Positions 24,344-34,877 of a stretch of 64,000 nucleotides of DNA are shown here, piece after piece. Every line of letters starts with the position of its first letter. The first letter of the stretch is position 1. The stretch lies in assembly GCA_024276275.1 (NCBI GenBank), contig JAJRXM010000049.1, positions 1-64,000 of the forward strand, read 5' to 3'. This stretch comes from Candidatus Zixiibacteriota bacterium (GTDB taxonomy: Bacteria > Zixibacteria > MSB-5A5 > GN15 > FEB-12). A model generated the notes under the pieces. That model did no database searches. It worked only from the letters and a program-made list of their open reading frames with translations, and was not told the origin of the DNA. Position numbers and translations under genes: made by a program.

Positions 24344-25261
24344 ATGGCTAAATTGTTTGAAAATCTATGGATCAAAGTAATCGCACTTGTTTTTGGCTTG
24401 TTGTTATGGTTTCATGTAGCTACTGAGAAAACATATACATATCAATTATATCTGCCCGTATCAGAAATAATACTGGAAAACGGACTTACTCTGAACACAA
24501 CTCCACCTGATTCATTAAAAGTAACTGTCTCGGCAACCGGTAAACAATTGATGCGAAAAAAATGGCGTTTAAGAGGACTTAAAATAATAGCATCGCAATT
24601 TGGTACCGGTAACTATGATTATAATTTGAACTCTTCCAATGTCTCTTTTTCATCTACAACTACCGATGTAACTCTTGAGGAAATTCTTTCACCGTCTAAT
24701 ATCAATATCTCTATAGATCATATTTCAGAGGCTCTTGTAAAAGTTAAACCGGATATTTCAGCAGAGCCGGATGAAGGCTATGCCGTTAGTTCTATTAGTT
24801 CAATAATCCCCGATGAAGTCAAACTGAGGGGCCCTCGGTCATTAGTAAGTAAAATACCTGTTGTTTTTACCGAGCATAAAATTCTGAAAGGTCTCAGGTC
24901 TGATATAGAATTGTCTCTCCCGCTTGCAAAACCGTTTGGATATGGAATCACTCTTACGCCCGATTCAGTTTTATTATTTATCGAAGTTGTGCCGGTTAAA
25001 ACCAGAGTATTTGATAAAATTCCTATTGTTCTTTATAATCCTCCTCTTGACAGCATTGTCGATCTTGTTCCGAAGTTTGTGCAGGTTGAAATAACCGGTC
25101 CACCTACTGAAATAGATTTGCTGAACAAAAACAGACTTACTGCTTCTGTTGACTATCATGAAAAAACCGAGAGTGGAAAAGCATTTTTGACAATCGATTG
25201 TCCGGTCAAATTTAAAATAAAAAAATCAAAGCCTGATTCAGTTCTTCTTTTAACAAGGTAA
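24344..25261 (+). CDS. YbbR-like domain protein
   Basis: N-terminal TM (LFENLWIKVIALVFGLLLWFHVATEKTYTY) typical of YbbR proteins; repeated domains; adjacent to tsaD. Confidence 0.75.
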   Translation: MAKLFENLWIKVIALVFGLLLWFHVATEKTYTYQLYLPVSEIILENGLTLNTTPPDSLKVTVSATGKQLMRKKWRLRGLKIIASQFGTGNYDYNLNSSNVSFSSTTTDVTLEEILSPSNINISIDHISEALVKVKPDISAEPDEGYAVSSISSIIPDEVKLRGPRSLVSKIPVVFTEHKILKGLRSDIELSLPLAKPFGYGITLTPDSVLLFIEVVPVKTRVFDKIPIVLYNPPLDSIVDLVPKFVQVEITGPPTEIDLLNKNRLTASVDYHEKTESGKAFLTIDCPVKFKIKKSKPDSVLLLTR

Positions 25262-25264
25262 ACG

Positions 25265-26263
25265 ATGTTAGTATTAGGTATTGAAAGTTCATGCGATGAG
25301 ACATCAGTTGCGGTTATACGAGACGGTAAAGAAGTTCTGGCAAATATTATTCTCTCTCAAAATGAACATAGTAAATTCGGGGGAGTAGTTCCGGAAGTTG
25401 CCAGTCGGACACATCTGAAAACAATAATTCCTATCTATGAAGAAGCTCTTGAAAAAGCATCTGTCACTTTATCAGAAATAGATTTAATCGCTGCCACGAT
25501 GGGCCCCGGTTTGGTTGGACCTTTACTTGTCGGTTTGACTTTTGCCAAAGGTCTTGCCTATGCGAACTCGATTCCATTTGTCGGAGTAAATCACATGGAG
25601 GGTCATTTGAGTGCAAATTACCTGACTCATGATGATTTAGATGCTCATCACTTGTCTCTTATAGTTTCGGGAGGGCATACGATGCTATTGGAAGTAAAAT
25701 CATTCGGTGAGTATGAACTTTTAGGAAACACCAAAGATGATGCCGCCGGTGAGGCGTATGATAAAGTTGCCAAAATAATGGGACTTGGGTACCCCGGTGG
25801 TGCAGTCCTTGATAAACTTGCTCAAGACGGTGATAGTTCTTACATGAAATTTCCGAGAGCAATGATACATGACAAAAGCTACATGTTTTCCTATTCCGGT
25901 TTAAAAACTGCTGTTTCACTACATATAAAAAGTTTATCAGATGATGACTTTAAACATAACAAAGCAAATATTGCAGCATCATTCCAAGAAGCAGCAATAG
26001 AAGTATTAGTAGAAAAAACTTTACGGGCAGCAAAAGAGAAACAGATAAGCCATATAGCTTTTGCGGGGGGAGTTGCTGCCAACAGTCGAATTCGTTCAAT
26101 GTTTTCAGAACGTATTCGCGGGAATCAAAAAGTTTTTTATCCGCCTATTTCACTATGCACCGATAATGCCGCTATGATTGCCACCGCAGGATATTTCCGA
26201 TATAAAAAAGATGGACCTTCTGAGCTAATCACCAACGCTGTTCCATATTTGAAGATGGTTTAG
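25265..26263 (+). CDS. tsaD: tRNA N6-threonylcarbamoyladenosine synthase subunit TsaD
   Basis: VLGIESSCDETSVAVI, VPEVASRTHLK, VNHMEGHLSANYL, LSLIVSGGHTMLL. Confidence 0.97.
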   Translation: MLVLGIESSCDETSVAVIRDGKEVLANIILSQNEHSKFGGVVPEVASRTHLKTIIPIYEEALEKASVTLSEIDLIAATMGPGLVGPLLVGLTFAKGLAYANSIPFVGVNHMEGHLSANYLTHDDLDAHHLSLIVSGGHTMLLEVKSFGEYELLGNTKDDAAGEAYDKVAKIMGLGYPGGAVLDKLAQDGDSSYMKFPRAMIHDKSYMFSYSGLKTAVSLHIKSLSDDDFKHNKANIAASFQEAAIEVLVEKTLRAAKEKQISHIAFAGGVAANSRIRSMFSERIRGNQKVFYPPISLCTDNAAMIATAGYFRYKKDGPSELITNAVPYLKMV

Positions 26264-26332
26264 GCAAATTACAACGATTTTTCAATTCACTTGACAAATT
26301 CAATTTCTACACCGACATTATCCACACATCAT

Positions 26333-26488
26333 TTTGGTGCTGTCTAAGAGAGACAGATAATAGGGAAGACGGTGCAATTCCGTCGCAGCCCCGCTACTGT
26401 AAGAGTTACTTCACAAACGATTTACCACTGGTTGTAAAATCGGGAAGGTGTTTGTGCAAGGCTGATACTTAAGCCAGGAAACCTGCCA
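26333..26488 (+). promoter_or_regulatory. Cobalamin riboswitch
   Basis: TTTTGGTGCTG...GGGAAGACGGTGCAATTCCGTCGCAGCCCCGCTACTGTAA...AAGCCAGGAAACCTGCC: conserved cobalamin riboswitch and B12-box elements, upstream of a TonB-dependent receptor. Confidence 0.95.
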
Positions 26489-26569
26489 AAATCCAAATTA
26501 TCAATCTGATAACGGCGTGGGTTCGTTGAAAAAATCATACGCTTGTGGTCAGTTTTTAAAGGAGTAACC

Positions 26570-28525
26570 ATGAAGCGTTTTTTTATGGCGACTTTACTTT
26601 TTATTATTTTCGGAGCGACGGGAACCGAAGCAAAAAGTAAAAGCGGTACAATCAAAAATCCAAAACAAATCCCTGATTCAATTGTTATCTCAGCAAACAG
26701 ATTTCCGACACCTCTTGAAAAAAATGCTAACTCGGTAACGATTATCACAGAAGATGAAATCGAACAGAGCCAGGCTTTGATGGTTTCTGATTTGCTTAAG
26801 CAGGTACCCGGTGTCGATGTTGTCCGTTCCGGTGGAGCAGGTTCTCAAACATCAATCTTTATGCGAGGGACAAACTCAAATCATACTTTAGTAATTATTG
26901 ACGGTGTTGAAATGAACAACCCGAGTACTCCGACAACCAGTTTTGATTTTGGTTCTCTAAATGTCAACAATATCCAAAGAATAGAAATTTTACGCGGTCC
27001 CCAATCTGTTCTTTACGGTTCCGATGCTGTCGGTGGAGTTATTCAAATCTTCACAAAACGCGGTTTTGGTAAACTGCAAACTGAAATTTCAGCAGAAGCA
27101 GGCTCATATAATACAAAGACAGAGTCAATACATCTTAGCGGTAATCAAGAAATAATTGATTATTCTCTTTTTATCTCAAGAAAAGATTCCGATGGTTTCT
27201 CGGCTATACGTAAAGATGCCGGAGGAGTAGAAAAAGACGGTTTTAAAAGTACCGATGTTATCGCAAATTTTTCGGTTCAACTTTTTAATAACTATGAACT
27301 AAATGTCAACGGTCAGTATGTTAATTCTAAAACTGATTTAGATAAATTTGACGGTATATTAGATGACCCGAATTATGTTTCTGAACAAAATATGAAAAGT
27401 CTTTCTCTTCGTTTTAAAAGTTTTGAAACGAATTCTAAATACTTTAAACCGGAAGTTGCATTCACATTTTCCGATCAAGACTTACAAAATAATAACGAAA
27501 TTGATGTTTCCCATCCTGAAGATTCTTCAGCTTCAAATAATAACGGCAAGCGAATTAAAGTTTCTGCTTTTAATATTATGAATCTGTATGAAAATAATAA
27601 TTAAATTGTAGGTATTGATTTTGAAAATGAGATGTATAACTCTGACAGTTACTATTCATACCTCGATTTTTGGTCAGGTTCAAGAGTTTGGGTCTATGAC
27701 ACAGTTTTAGAAGTAAGTGCGTCAACATTTTCTCTTTATGGTTTAGATGATTGGGCAATCAATGATAAATTCTCTGTTTCGGGCGGAATCAGGTTTGATA
27801 ACCATGAAAATTTTGGCTCGCAACTAACATATCGTTTTACATCGCTATACCGTTTTCCGTCTGCCGGATTAACATTCAAAGGAACCTATGGAACAGCATT
27901 TAAGGCACCATCATTGTTTCAATTAAATCACAAGAAAAACGGTAACCCCGATTTACAACCTGAGGAAAACGTAGGGTGGGAACTGGGATTTGAAAAATCA
28001 TCATCGGATAAAATTCTAAAATTTGGGGCGACATATTTTTCCAACGAAATTGATAATATGTTTAGTTTTGTATATAATTTTGCCGATGATTCTTATCGTC
28101 CGTTTAATATTGCCGAAGCAACATCAAAAGGTGTCGAAGCTTTCGCTCAAATATCATTTCAAAAGAGTTCTGTGAGAATTGATGTTACTTATACTGATGC
28201 AAAAGATATAACCAATAAAAGTAAAATTTTAAGAAGGCCTAAAGAAAAAATTAGTTTCAAGCTAAATCATCAATTTTCAAATTCTATGCGAGCAAGTTTG
28301 TTTGTACAGTCATTCGGTAATCGCTTTGACACAGATTTCCGAACATACAAAGATGTAGTTTTGGCAGGTTATACTGTGATAAATCTTACTTCATCGTATC
28401 AGTTATTTGAAAATGTTCTTCTCACTGGTCGGGTTGATAATCTGTTTAATGAAGATTATCAGGATGTTGTAACATATAACACGCCTAATCGCTCCGGTTA
28501 TATAGGGCTTAAGCTTTCATTGTAG
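26570..28525 (+). pseudogene. btuB: TonB-dependent vitamin B12 receptor (BtuB-like) interrupted by in-frame TAA (27602-27604)
   Basis: Plug domain (QVPGVDVVRSGGAGSQTSIFMRGTNSNHTLVIIDGVEMNNP, RIEILRGPQSVLYGSDAVGGVI); same-frame continuation to the C-terminal barrel (VDNLFNEDYQDV...GYIGLKLSL); downstream of the cobalamin riboswitch. Confidence 0.85.
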
Positions 28526-28588
28526 AAAGATATGTTATTATAGTAGTATGTGGATTTATTGATAGAATCGGAACTGATTATGAAGCAC

Positions 28589-28626
28589 AAAAAAACCTGT
28601 CCGCTTAGGCGGACAGGTTTTTTTTA
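28589..28626. terminator. Bidirectional intrinsic terminator between convergent genes
   Basis: AAAAAACCTGTCCGCTTAGGCGGACAGGTTTTTTTT. Confidence 0.92.
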
Positions 28627-28640
28627 TTACTAAATTTTTG

Positions 28641-28829
28641 TTAGCCGTAAATTTCGGCTGTGTTGCACTTACAGACACCGATATTTTCATCACGAAACTT
28701 CCAAGCACCTCTATCACCTTTTTTAGCACCGACAAATTTGATGAACTGAAAGTTCTCTTTACATGTAGGGCAAGCTATAGTGTGAGCTCGTTTGTTTGCT
28801 TTGTCTGAGAAGGCTTGTTTCTTAGCCAT
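28641..28829 (-). CDS. Small CxxC-motif (zinc-ribbon-like) protein
   Basis: TIACPTCKENFQFIKFVGAKKGDRGAWKFRDENIGVCKCN. Confidence 0.6.
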   Translation of the reverse strand: MAKKQAFSDKANKRAHTIACPTCKENFQFIKFVGAKKGDRGAWKFRDENIGVCKCNTAEIYG

Positions 28830-29049
28830 GTGTAAATATCTCCTCGATTTCTATTTTATCATCTACAAGCGTCCCGAGTTTACTCTTTACTTCAACCAAC
28901 AATCGGGTCGTTTCAAAATACAACGTAAACTCCTTATTCTTTTCAAAATAGGGAGCCGCTTTCTCAAAATAATGTAAAGCGTTTACATACTCTTTATTTT
29001 TAAGTGCCAGCAATGCGGCACAGTATGCTTTTTCACCTAGTGACAGCAT
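28822..29049 (-). CDS. Hypothetical small helical (TPR-like) protein
   Basis: ORF overlapping its neighbours by the usual few nt in a minus-strand operon; LLALKNKEYVNALHYFEKAAPYFEK. Confidence 0.5.
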   Translation of the reverse strand: MLSLGEKAYCAALLALKNKEYVNALHYFEKAAPYFEKNKEFTLYFETTRLLVEVKSKLGTLVDDKIEIEEIFTHG

Positions 29050-29715
29050 TTAAAACATACCTTTCTTATAAAGAGTTTCCGCTTCTTTTAATTTTTTCAC
29101 ATACGGCTCAACTTTATAGCCGTTTTGCTTGAGATAATATATGATAAATGCCGACAAAATCAAGGCATCTTTACTGGTTTCTGTCGAGGCTTTTCTTAAA
29201 ATATCTTCTAGGACAGATAGAATATGATTTTTTGAATTGGAATAATCCATAAAAAGAGCAGTCATCTTAGTTAACCTCTTGACAAACAACGAGATAGTGT
29301 CGGCGCTTGTGTCTGGCTCAGTTTCAGCTGTCTCAGGTTTTCTCATCAGGGTCAAAATAGGAGCTGTTTTCTCTTCTTTGTTGTTCCAACGGTCAATTTC
29401 ACTGGAAATTTTCTGTTGAGCCATTGAAGAGTCATTATCTATATTGATTTCTTGTTTGATCTTTGAGAGCATACCGGTAATACGATTGAGTTCGGTATCT
29501 TGTAGAGTTCTGTCAGTCAGCCATTTGTTATGTTCGGCAAACCAATTTCCTATTTCATCGGTAACATCTTCACCCTGATTTGCCATCAGACCGATATCAT
29601 CCAGTCTGTTGATACCGTCTAAAACATTCAGCTTTTTCTCTTTTAAAAATACTACCCGGTCTAAGAAAGTTTCAAGCAGCGATTCTAATGATTGTAAAGA
29701 TGCTGTTTGGCTCAC
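29050..29715 (-). CDS. Hypothetical coiled-coil protein
   Basis: ORF overlapping the DUF4388 gene by 4 nt; helical composition. Confidence 0.6.
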   Translation of the reverse strand: MSQTASLQSLESLLETFLDRVVFLKEKKLNVLDGINRLDDIGLMANQGEDVTDEIGNWFAEHNKWLTDRTLQDTELNRITGMLSKIKQEINIDNDSSMAQQKISSEIDRWNNKEEKTAPILTLMRKPETAETEPDTSADTISLFVKRLTKMTALFMDYSNSKNHILSVLEDILRKASTETSKDALILSAFIIYYLKQNGYKVEPYVKKLKEAETLYKKGMF

Positions 29716-30593
29716 TTTTGCTCCATTGTAGTTTTGGTTATTTTTTCACCTGTCATTCTATTGCGGCTTTTTTCGGTAAGGTAATCTTCAAAGAGGTTTG
29801 CTAATCTATTGACCATTGATTCCATGCCGTCAGATGTTTTCACATCTTTTGGAACAGGAATTTCTTTTCTTTCGGTCTTTGTAATAATTCCCGCAAGTTT
29901 TAGTTGGGCTAGCTTTTTAATTGCATCGTTGTCATCCAGGGTAGAGGCTTGGCATACTTCTCTAATAGAACGATATCCGTCGACCAATGCCATGATATTC
30001 CATTCTTTAGCTTCAAGGGCAACATCGCGAGTCCGTCCGCCTTGTGCTGCTGAAATGATATAGACATCATCAAGAGATTTAAATGTCTCCTTGACCATAT
30101 TTGCTTCATCAAGTCTGCGGAGACCTTCCAAGATAACATTTTCAACCGAAATTTTAATTTTGATTTCTTCTTCAGTCGGAAATTGGTCTTCGTAAAACTT
30201 AAACGAACCTGTTTTCCAAGTGAGTAGGGAATACAGTAATTCTTCAATTTGTTCAATAATAACTTTTTCTAAATCAGCTCGGTCTATAAATTTTCTCGAG
30301 ATTAAAATTTCACCTAACCTTTTGGAATTTTGGTTTTTTGCCTGTATGGCAATAGCCTGCTCCAATTGTGTTTCTGAAATAATTTTTTTCTCTTTGAGAA
30401 GCTGTCCAAGATGATACGTTTGACGAGGACCGTATCCGTAGATAATATCACCTTTGTCAAAATAGACCATGATTATCGAATCGTCTTGCTGAACTCCCAG
30501 AGTACCGGACTTACGGCTTGATGCTATCAATTGTAATATTTCCGGTAGTGTAAATTTTTCAATGTTTCCTTGCAGTCCTAAATCCATTACCAC
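29712..30593 (-). CDS. DUF4388 (PATAN)-domain protein
   Basis: GNIEKFTLPEILQLIASSRKSGTLGVQQDDSIIMVYFDKGDIIYG followed by a MshEN-like LGQLLKEKKIISETQLEQAIAIQ...LGEILISRKFI. Confidence 0.85.
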   Translation of the reverse strand: MVMDLGLQGNIEKFTLPEILQLIASSRKSGTLGVQQDDSIIMVYFDKGDIIYGYGPRQTYHLGQLLKEKKIISETQLEQAIAIQAKNQNSKRLGEILISRKFIDRADLEKVIIEQIEELLYSLLTWKTGSFKFYEDQFPTEEEIKIKISVENVILEGLRRLDEANMVKETFKSLDDVYIISAAQGGRTRDVALEAKEWNIMALVDGYRSIREVCQASTLDDNDAIKKLAQLKLAGIITKTERKEIPVPKDVKTSDGMESMVNRLANLFEDYLTEKSRNRMTGEKITKTTMEQK

Positions 30594-30845
30594 TCCAAAA
30601 ATTTTAATCTTTTAATTCGTTTCCTGTTATGTTATACTAATAAACAAGTTAGAGGATGAGTAAAATTTAACATTCTGAAAACCGCTTAACTCATAACAGG
30701 TTGCATACTTTTATTAGTAGTAGTACAATACAATATAATTCAATACCTGTCAACTGTGAATAAACGTTTTTTCTGAGAAATATGAAGTTATTTAGATGAA
30801 GTTGATTATTATGAAAAATAAAGTACGATTTAAAGGTTGAGCTAA

Positions 30846-31499
30846 ATGACTTCAGAACAAATTAGAATAACAACGATTGAAAAATATAATTCCAAAGCAA
30901 AAATAACGTTATCTAATTCACAGATTTATTATCTTCCACTTGAAGCTGTTATTACCCACCGGTTGGTAGAATCGATTGTTTTAACCGGTTCTCAGGTAGA
31001 TTTGATAGAGTTTGAATCGCATCTCTATCTTGCGTACACAAAAGCAAAGCAATATCTGGCAATGCGAGACCATTCGTCGGGACAGTTAAAAATGAAATTA
31101 CAAAAGAAAAAATTTCCCGATGATGTTATTAAACAGACTCTTTCCCGATGTAAAAAGTATGGCTTTTTAGATGATGAGCGTTATACATACTCAATTGCTG
31201 AAAAATTAGTGGCAAAAAAACCTTGCGGGAAACCGTATCTGATCTCTTACCTGCAAACGAAATTAATCCCGAGGGAATTGAGCGAGAGGGTGGCATCTGT
31301 AATTTATGAACCGCTGGATATTCATATCTTGGCAATATCTGCTCTTGAAAAAAAGTGGCAGATGTACGACCAATTAGCACTTGAAGATGCCCGTAATAAA
31401 TCGTATAATTACTTAGCCCGACAAGGTTTTTCGTTTGGTGTAGCAAAAGATGCTTTTGAAGAAGTGTACAACAAGAAACAAGAGGAACTGAACAATTAA
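30846..31499 (+). CDS. recX: Regulatory protein RecX
   Basis: AKQYLAMRDHSSGQLKMKLQKKKFPDDVIKQTLSRCKKYGFLDDERYTYSIAEKL; gene lies immediately upstream of alaS. Confidence 0.85.
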   Translation: MTSEQIRITTIEKYNSKAKITLSNSQIYYLPLEAVITHRLVESIVLTGSQVDLIEFESHLYLAYTKAKQYLAMRDHSSGQLKMKLQKKKFPDDVIKQTLSRCKKYGFLDDERYTYSIAEKLVAKKPCGKPYLISYLQTKLIPRELSERVASVIYEPLDIHILAISALEKKWQMYDQLALEDARNKSYNYLARQGFSFGVAKDAFEEVYNKKQEELNN

Positions 31500-34101
31500 A
31501 ACTCAAGATATACGTAGGTCGTTTTTAGACTATTTTGTAAAAAACGGTCATAAAGAACTACCGTCATCACCCGTTATTCCATTTGACGACCCGACTATTC
31601 TCTTTATCAATGCCGGAATGAACCAGTTTAAAGATGTTTTCACCGGCAAACGAAAACTTGACTGTAATAGAGCAACTACCGTTCAAAAATGTATTCGTGC
31701 CGGAGGTAAACATAACGATTTAGACAATGTCGGCTTTACCGCAAGGCATCATACTTTTTTTGAGATGCTCGGTAATTTTTCCTTTGGAGACTATTTTAAA
31801 GAAGAAGCAATTTATTTTGCCTGGGAATGGATAACTAAAGAACTTAAACTTCCAAAAGATAAATTGTATGCTTCGGTATATGAAACCGATGATGAAGCGT
31901 TTGAACTTTGGGGTAAAATAGCTCCTGAACTCAAAGATGGTCGTATTCTGCGTTTTGGTAAAAAAGATAACTATTGGTCAATGGGTAATCTTGGTCCTTG
32001 CGGCCCAAGCTCCGAGATTCATTTTGACCGTGGCGAAAAATATGGTGTAGGACCCGAACATACTGTTAACGGCGAAACTGATAGGTTTGTCGAAATATGG
32101 AATCTTGTTTTTATGCAATATGACCAAACAGCAAACGGTGTAATTGATTTGCCGAACCCGTCAGTTGATACCGGTGCCGGCTTAGAACGTATCGCCGCTA
32201 TAATGCAGGATGTTGATTCCAATTATAATATTGATCTTTTTCAAAATCTTATTGTAGCAATTTCCGAAATTACAAAATCAAATTATGAAGGTGACTTAAA
32301 ACCTTCTTTCCATGTTGTTGCCGACCATTTGCGGGCATTGACATTTGCCATAACCGACGGTGCCGGAATCTCCAATGAAGGTCAAGGTTATGTGTTAAGA
32401 AGAATTTTGCGTAGAGCCGTTCGTCATGGGCGACTGCTAGGAGCCGATGAGCCGTTTATTCATAAACTGATTCCGACACTGGTTAATGAAATGGGCGAAG
32501 CATATCCTGAAATTAAAGAAAAAGAGTCGCATGTTGTCAATGTCGTTCGTCAGGAAGAAGAATCTTTTGACAGAACTTTGGACAAAGGCCTAGTGCTGTT
32601 TGAACGGATAGCCTCGGACACAGATTCCAAAGTTATTCCAGGGGCAGAAGTATTCAAACTATATGACACTTACGGCTTCCCGTATGATTTAACCGAAATT
32701 ATGGCAACTTAAAAAGGTCTGACACTTGATAAAGAAGGTTTTGACAAAGCGATGATTGACCAGCAGGAAAAATCACGTGCCGGTGGAAAGTTTGAAACAG
32801 AGATATTACACATAGACAATCTGCTTGATAAAGAAAAACTTGATTTCCCTCCGACTGAATTTATGAGAGAGACTATTTCTTCAAATGCAAAATTATTAAA
32901 AGCTATCCAAATCGGCGATGATAAAAATTTAGTTGCTGTTATATTAGATAAGACTCCATTTTATATTGAATCAGGTGGACAAATTTCTGACATAGGTCGG
33001 CTTAAGACAGATTCTGTTGTTTTTAATGTTCGGAACTTACATGCCTACAAAGAAATGATAGTACATGAATGTATTGTCGAAAAAGGTAATATATCGCAAC
33101 TACAAAGTAATTCCGAAATAACAGCCGAGATAGATGTCGACCGTCGCATGGCAATACAACGGAACCATACGGTAACGCATCTTACCCAAGCTGCTTTGCG
33201 TAAAGTTTTAGGACCGCATATTAAACAGTCCGGTTCTTATGTCGGTCCTGATAGGATGCGGTTTGATTTTTCACATCATAAACCGATGACCGATGCTGAA
33301 ATTCAGGAAGTAGAAGAAATCGTAAACGAAGAAATTCTCAAAAGTAATTCAGTAGAAACTGTGACGATGAATTTAGAACAAGCAAAAGCATCCGGTGCTA
33401 TGGCTCTCTTTGGTGAAAAATATGATTCCGATGTCAGAGTTGTTTCTATAGGTGAGTTTTCCAAAGAACTGTGCGGCGGAACCCATGTCGAAAACAGTTC
33501 TCAGATAGGTCCGTTTTTTATTACTTTGGAAACAGGTATTGCCTCGGGTGTCAGACGTATTGAAGCTATTACCGGCAAAGAAGCTCTGAACTATATGCTG
33601 GAGGCAAAATCATTTCGCAAACAGGTAGCATCGATTGTCAACCGTCCCGAAGCAGATTCTTTAGGCGGAGTAGAGCATCTCAAAGAACAGAACAGTTTGT
33701 TACAAAAAGAACTCAAAAAAGTAAAAGCAGAAATGTTCTCAGGCGGCGGAAATTCGGTCGGCAATGATAAAGTTATTAACGATATTACATTTTCAACACA
33801 CTATTTTGATGAAACTGATAGAGATATTATGACTGCATGGATAGATTCAAAAAAAGAGATGGCATCACCGGTCTTTGCGGTTGCCTTAGGACTTGTCGGC
33901 GGTAAAATGACTTATATTGCTGCGGCATCATCGCAAGCGGTTGATAAAAATATCCATATCGGAAAAATTACAAAAGAACTGCTTCCGCAATTTGGCGGAC
34001 GAGGTGGAGGTAAACCGAACTTTGCACAAGGGTCTGTGGCCAATGATACTGAGCCGTCAAAACTTTTTGACACAGCGCAATCATTGATGACAGAGGGATA
34101 A
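31495..34101 (+). pseudogene. alaS: Alanyl-tRNA synthetase with apparent ATT start and an in-frame TAA (32710-32712)
   Basis: [116 protein letters not shown]; frame conserved on both sides of the TAA. Confidence 0.93.
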
Positions 34102-34109
34102 AGGATTTT

Positions 34110-34877
34110 ATGGAACATAATTCAGTATATGAATATCTTTTAGATGTCAAAGAAAAACGAGGCGGTGGATTTTTGGTTCTTATCGACCCGGATAAATCGC
34201 AGTCAAACAATTTTCTTGCCTTAGCAGAGTCTGCCAAAGAGAACGGTGTTGATGCGTTACTCGTCGGTACTTCTTTTATGCTTAATACAAATTTTTCCGA
34301 TGTTGTCAAAGAGATAAAATCAAAATCTAAAGTTCCCGTTATAATTTTCCCAGGTTCGTTTGCTCAGATAACACCGTATGCCGATGCAATTTTATTCTCA
34401 TCGCTAATTTCGGGACGAAACGCAACTTATCTCATTGATGAACAGGTCAAAGGAGCTCCGGTTGTGAAACGATGTAACATCGAACCGATACCAACCGGTT
34501 ATATGCTGATAGATTCTGGTGCAACAACTTCAGTGCAGTATATTTCAAATACAAATCCTATACCGAGAGATAAATATGACATTGCCTGTGCTCATGCTTT
34601 GGCGGTAGAATATATGGGAATGAAACTTGCCTACTTAGAAGGCGGTTCGGGTGCTTCTCAAGCGGTACCTTGTGAAATGATTCAGGCGGTATCATCGTAT
34701 GTTAATATCCCGATACTTACCGGAGGCGGTTTGAAAGAACCTCAGGAATGTGCCGACCGTATAGAGGCGGGAGCATCATTTGTTGTCGTTGGAAATAATT
34801 TAGAAACAGATCATAATTTTAGATATTTAAAAGAACTAACTCAATCAGTACACCCAAAGGAATCAATACTCGCATGA
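34110..34877 (+). CDS. Geranylgeranylglyceryl phosphate synthase (GGGPS/PcrB family)
   Basis: FLVLIDPDKS, ALLVGTSFM, VIIFPGSFAQIT, ADAILFSSLISGRNATYLI, AYLEGGSGASQAVP, ILTGGGLKEPQECADRIEAGASFVVVGN. Confidence 0.92.
   Translation: MEHNSVYEYLLDVKEKRGGGFLVLIDPDKSQSNNFLALAESAKENGVDALLVGTSFMLNTNFSDVVKEIKSKSKVPVIIFPGSFAQITPYADAILFSSLISGRNATYLIDEQVKGAPVVKRCNIEPIPTGYMLIDSGATTSVQYISNTNPIPRDKYDIACAHALAVEYMGMKLAYLEGGSGASQAVPCEMIQAVSSYVNIPILTGGGLKEPQECADRIEAGASFVVVGNNLETDHNFRYLKELTQSVHPKESILA

Noticed and set aside
24153-24380. 75-aa ORF
   Set aside because: Out of frame with the propeller continuation that ends at 24226, and overlaps the start of the YbbR gene.
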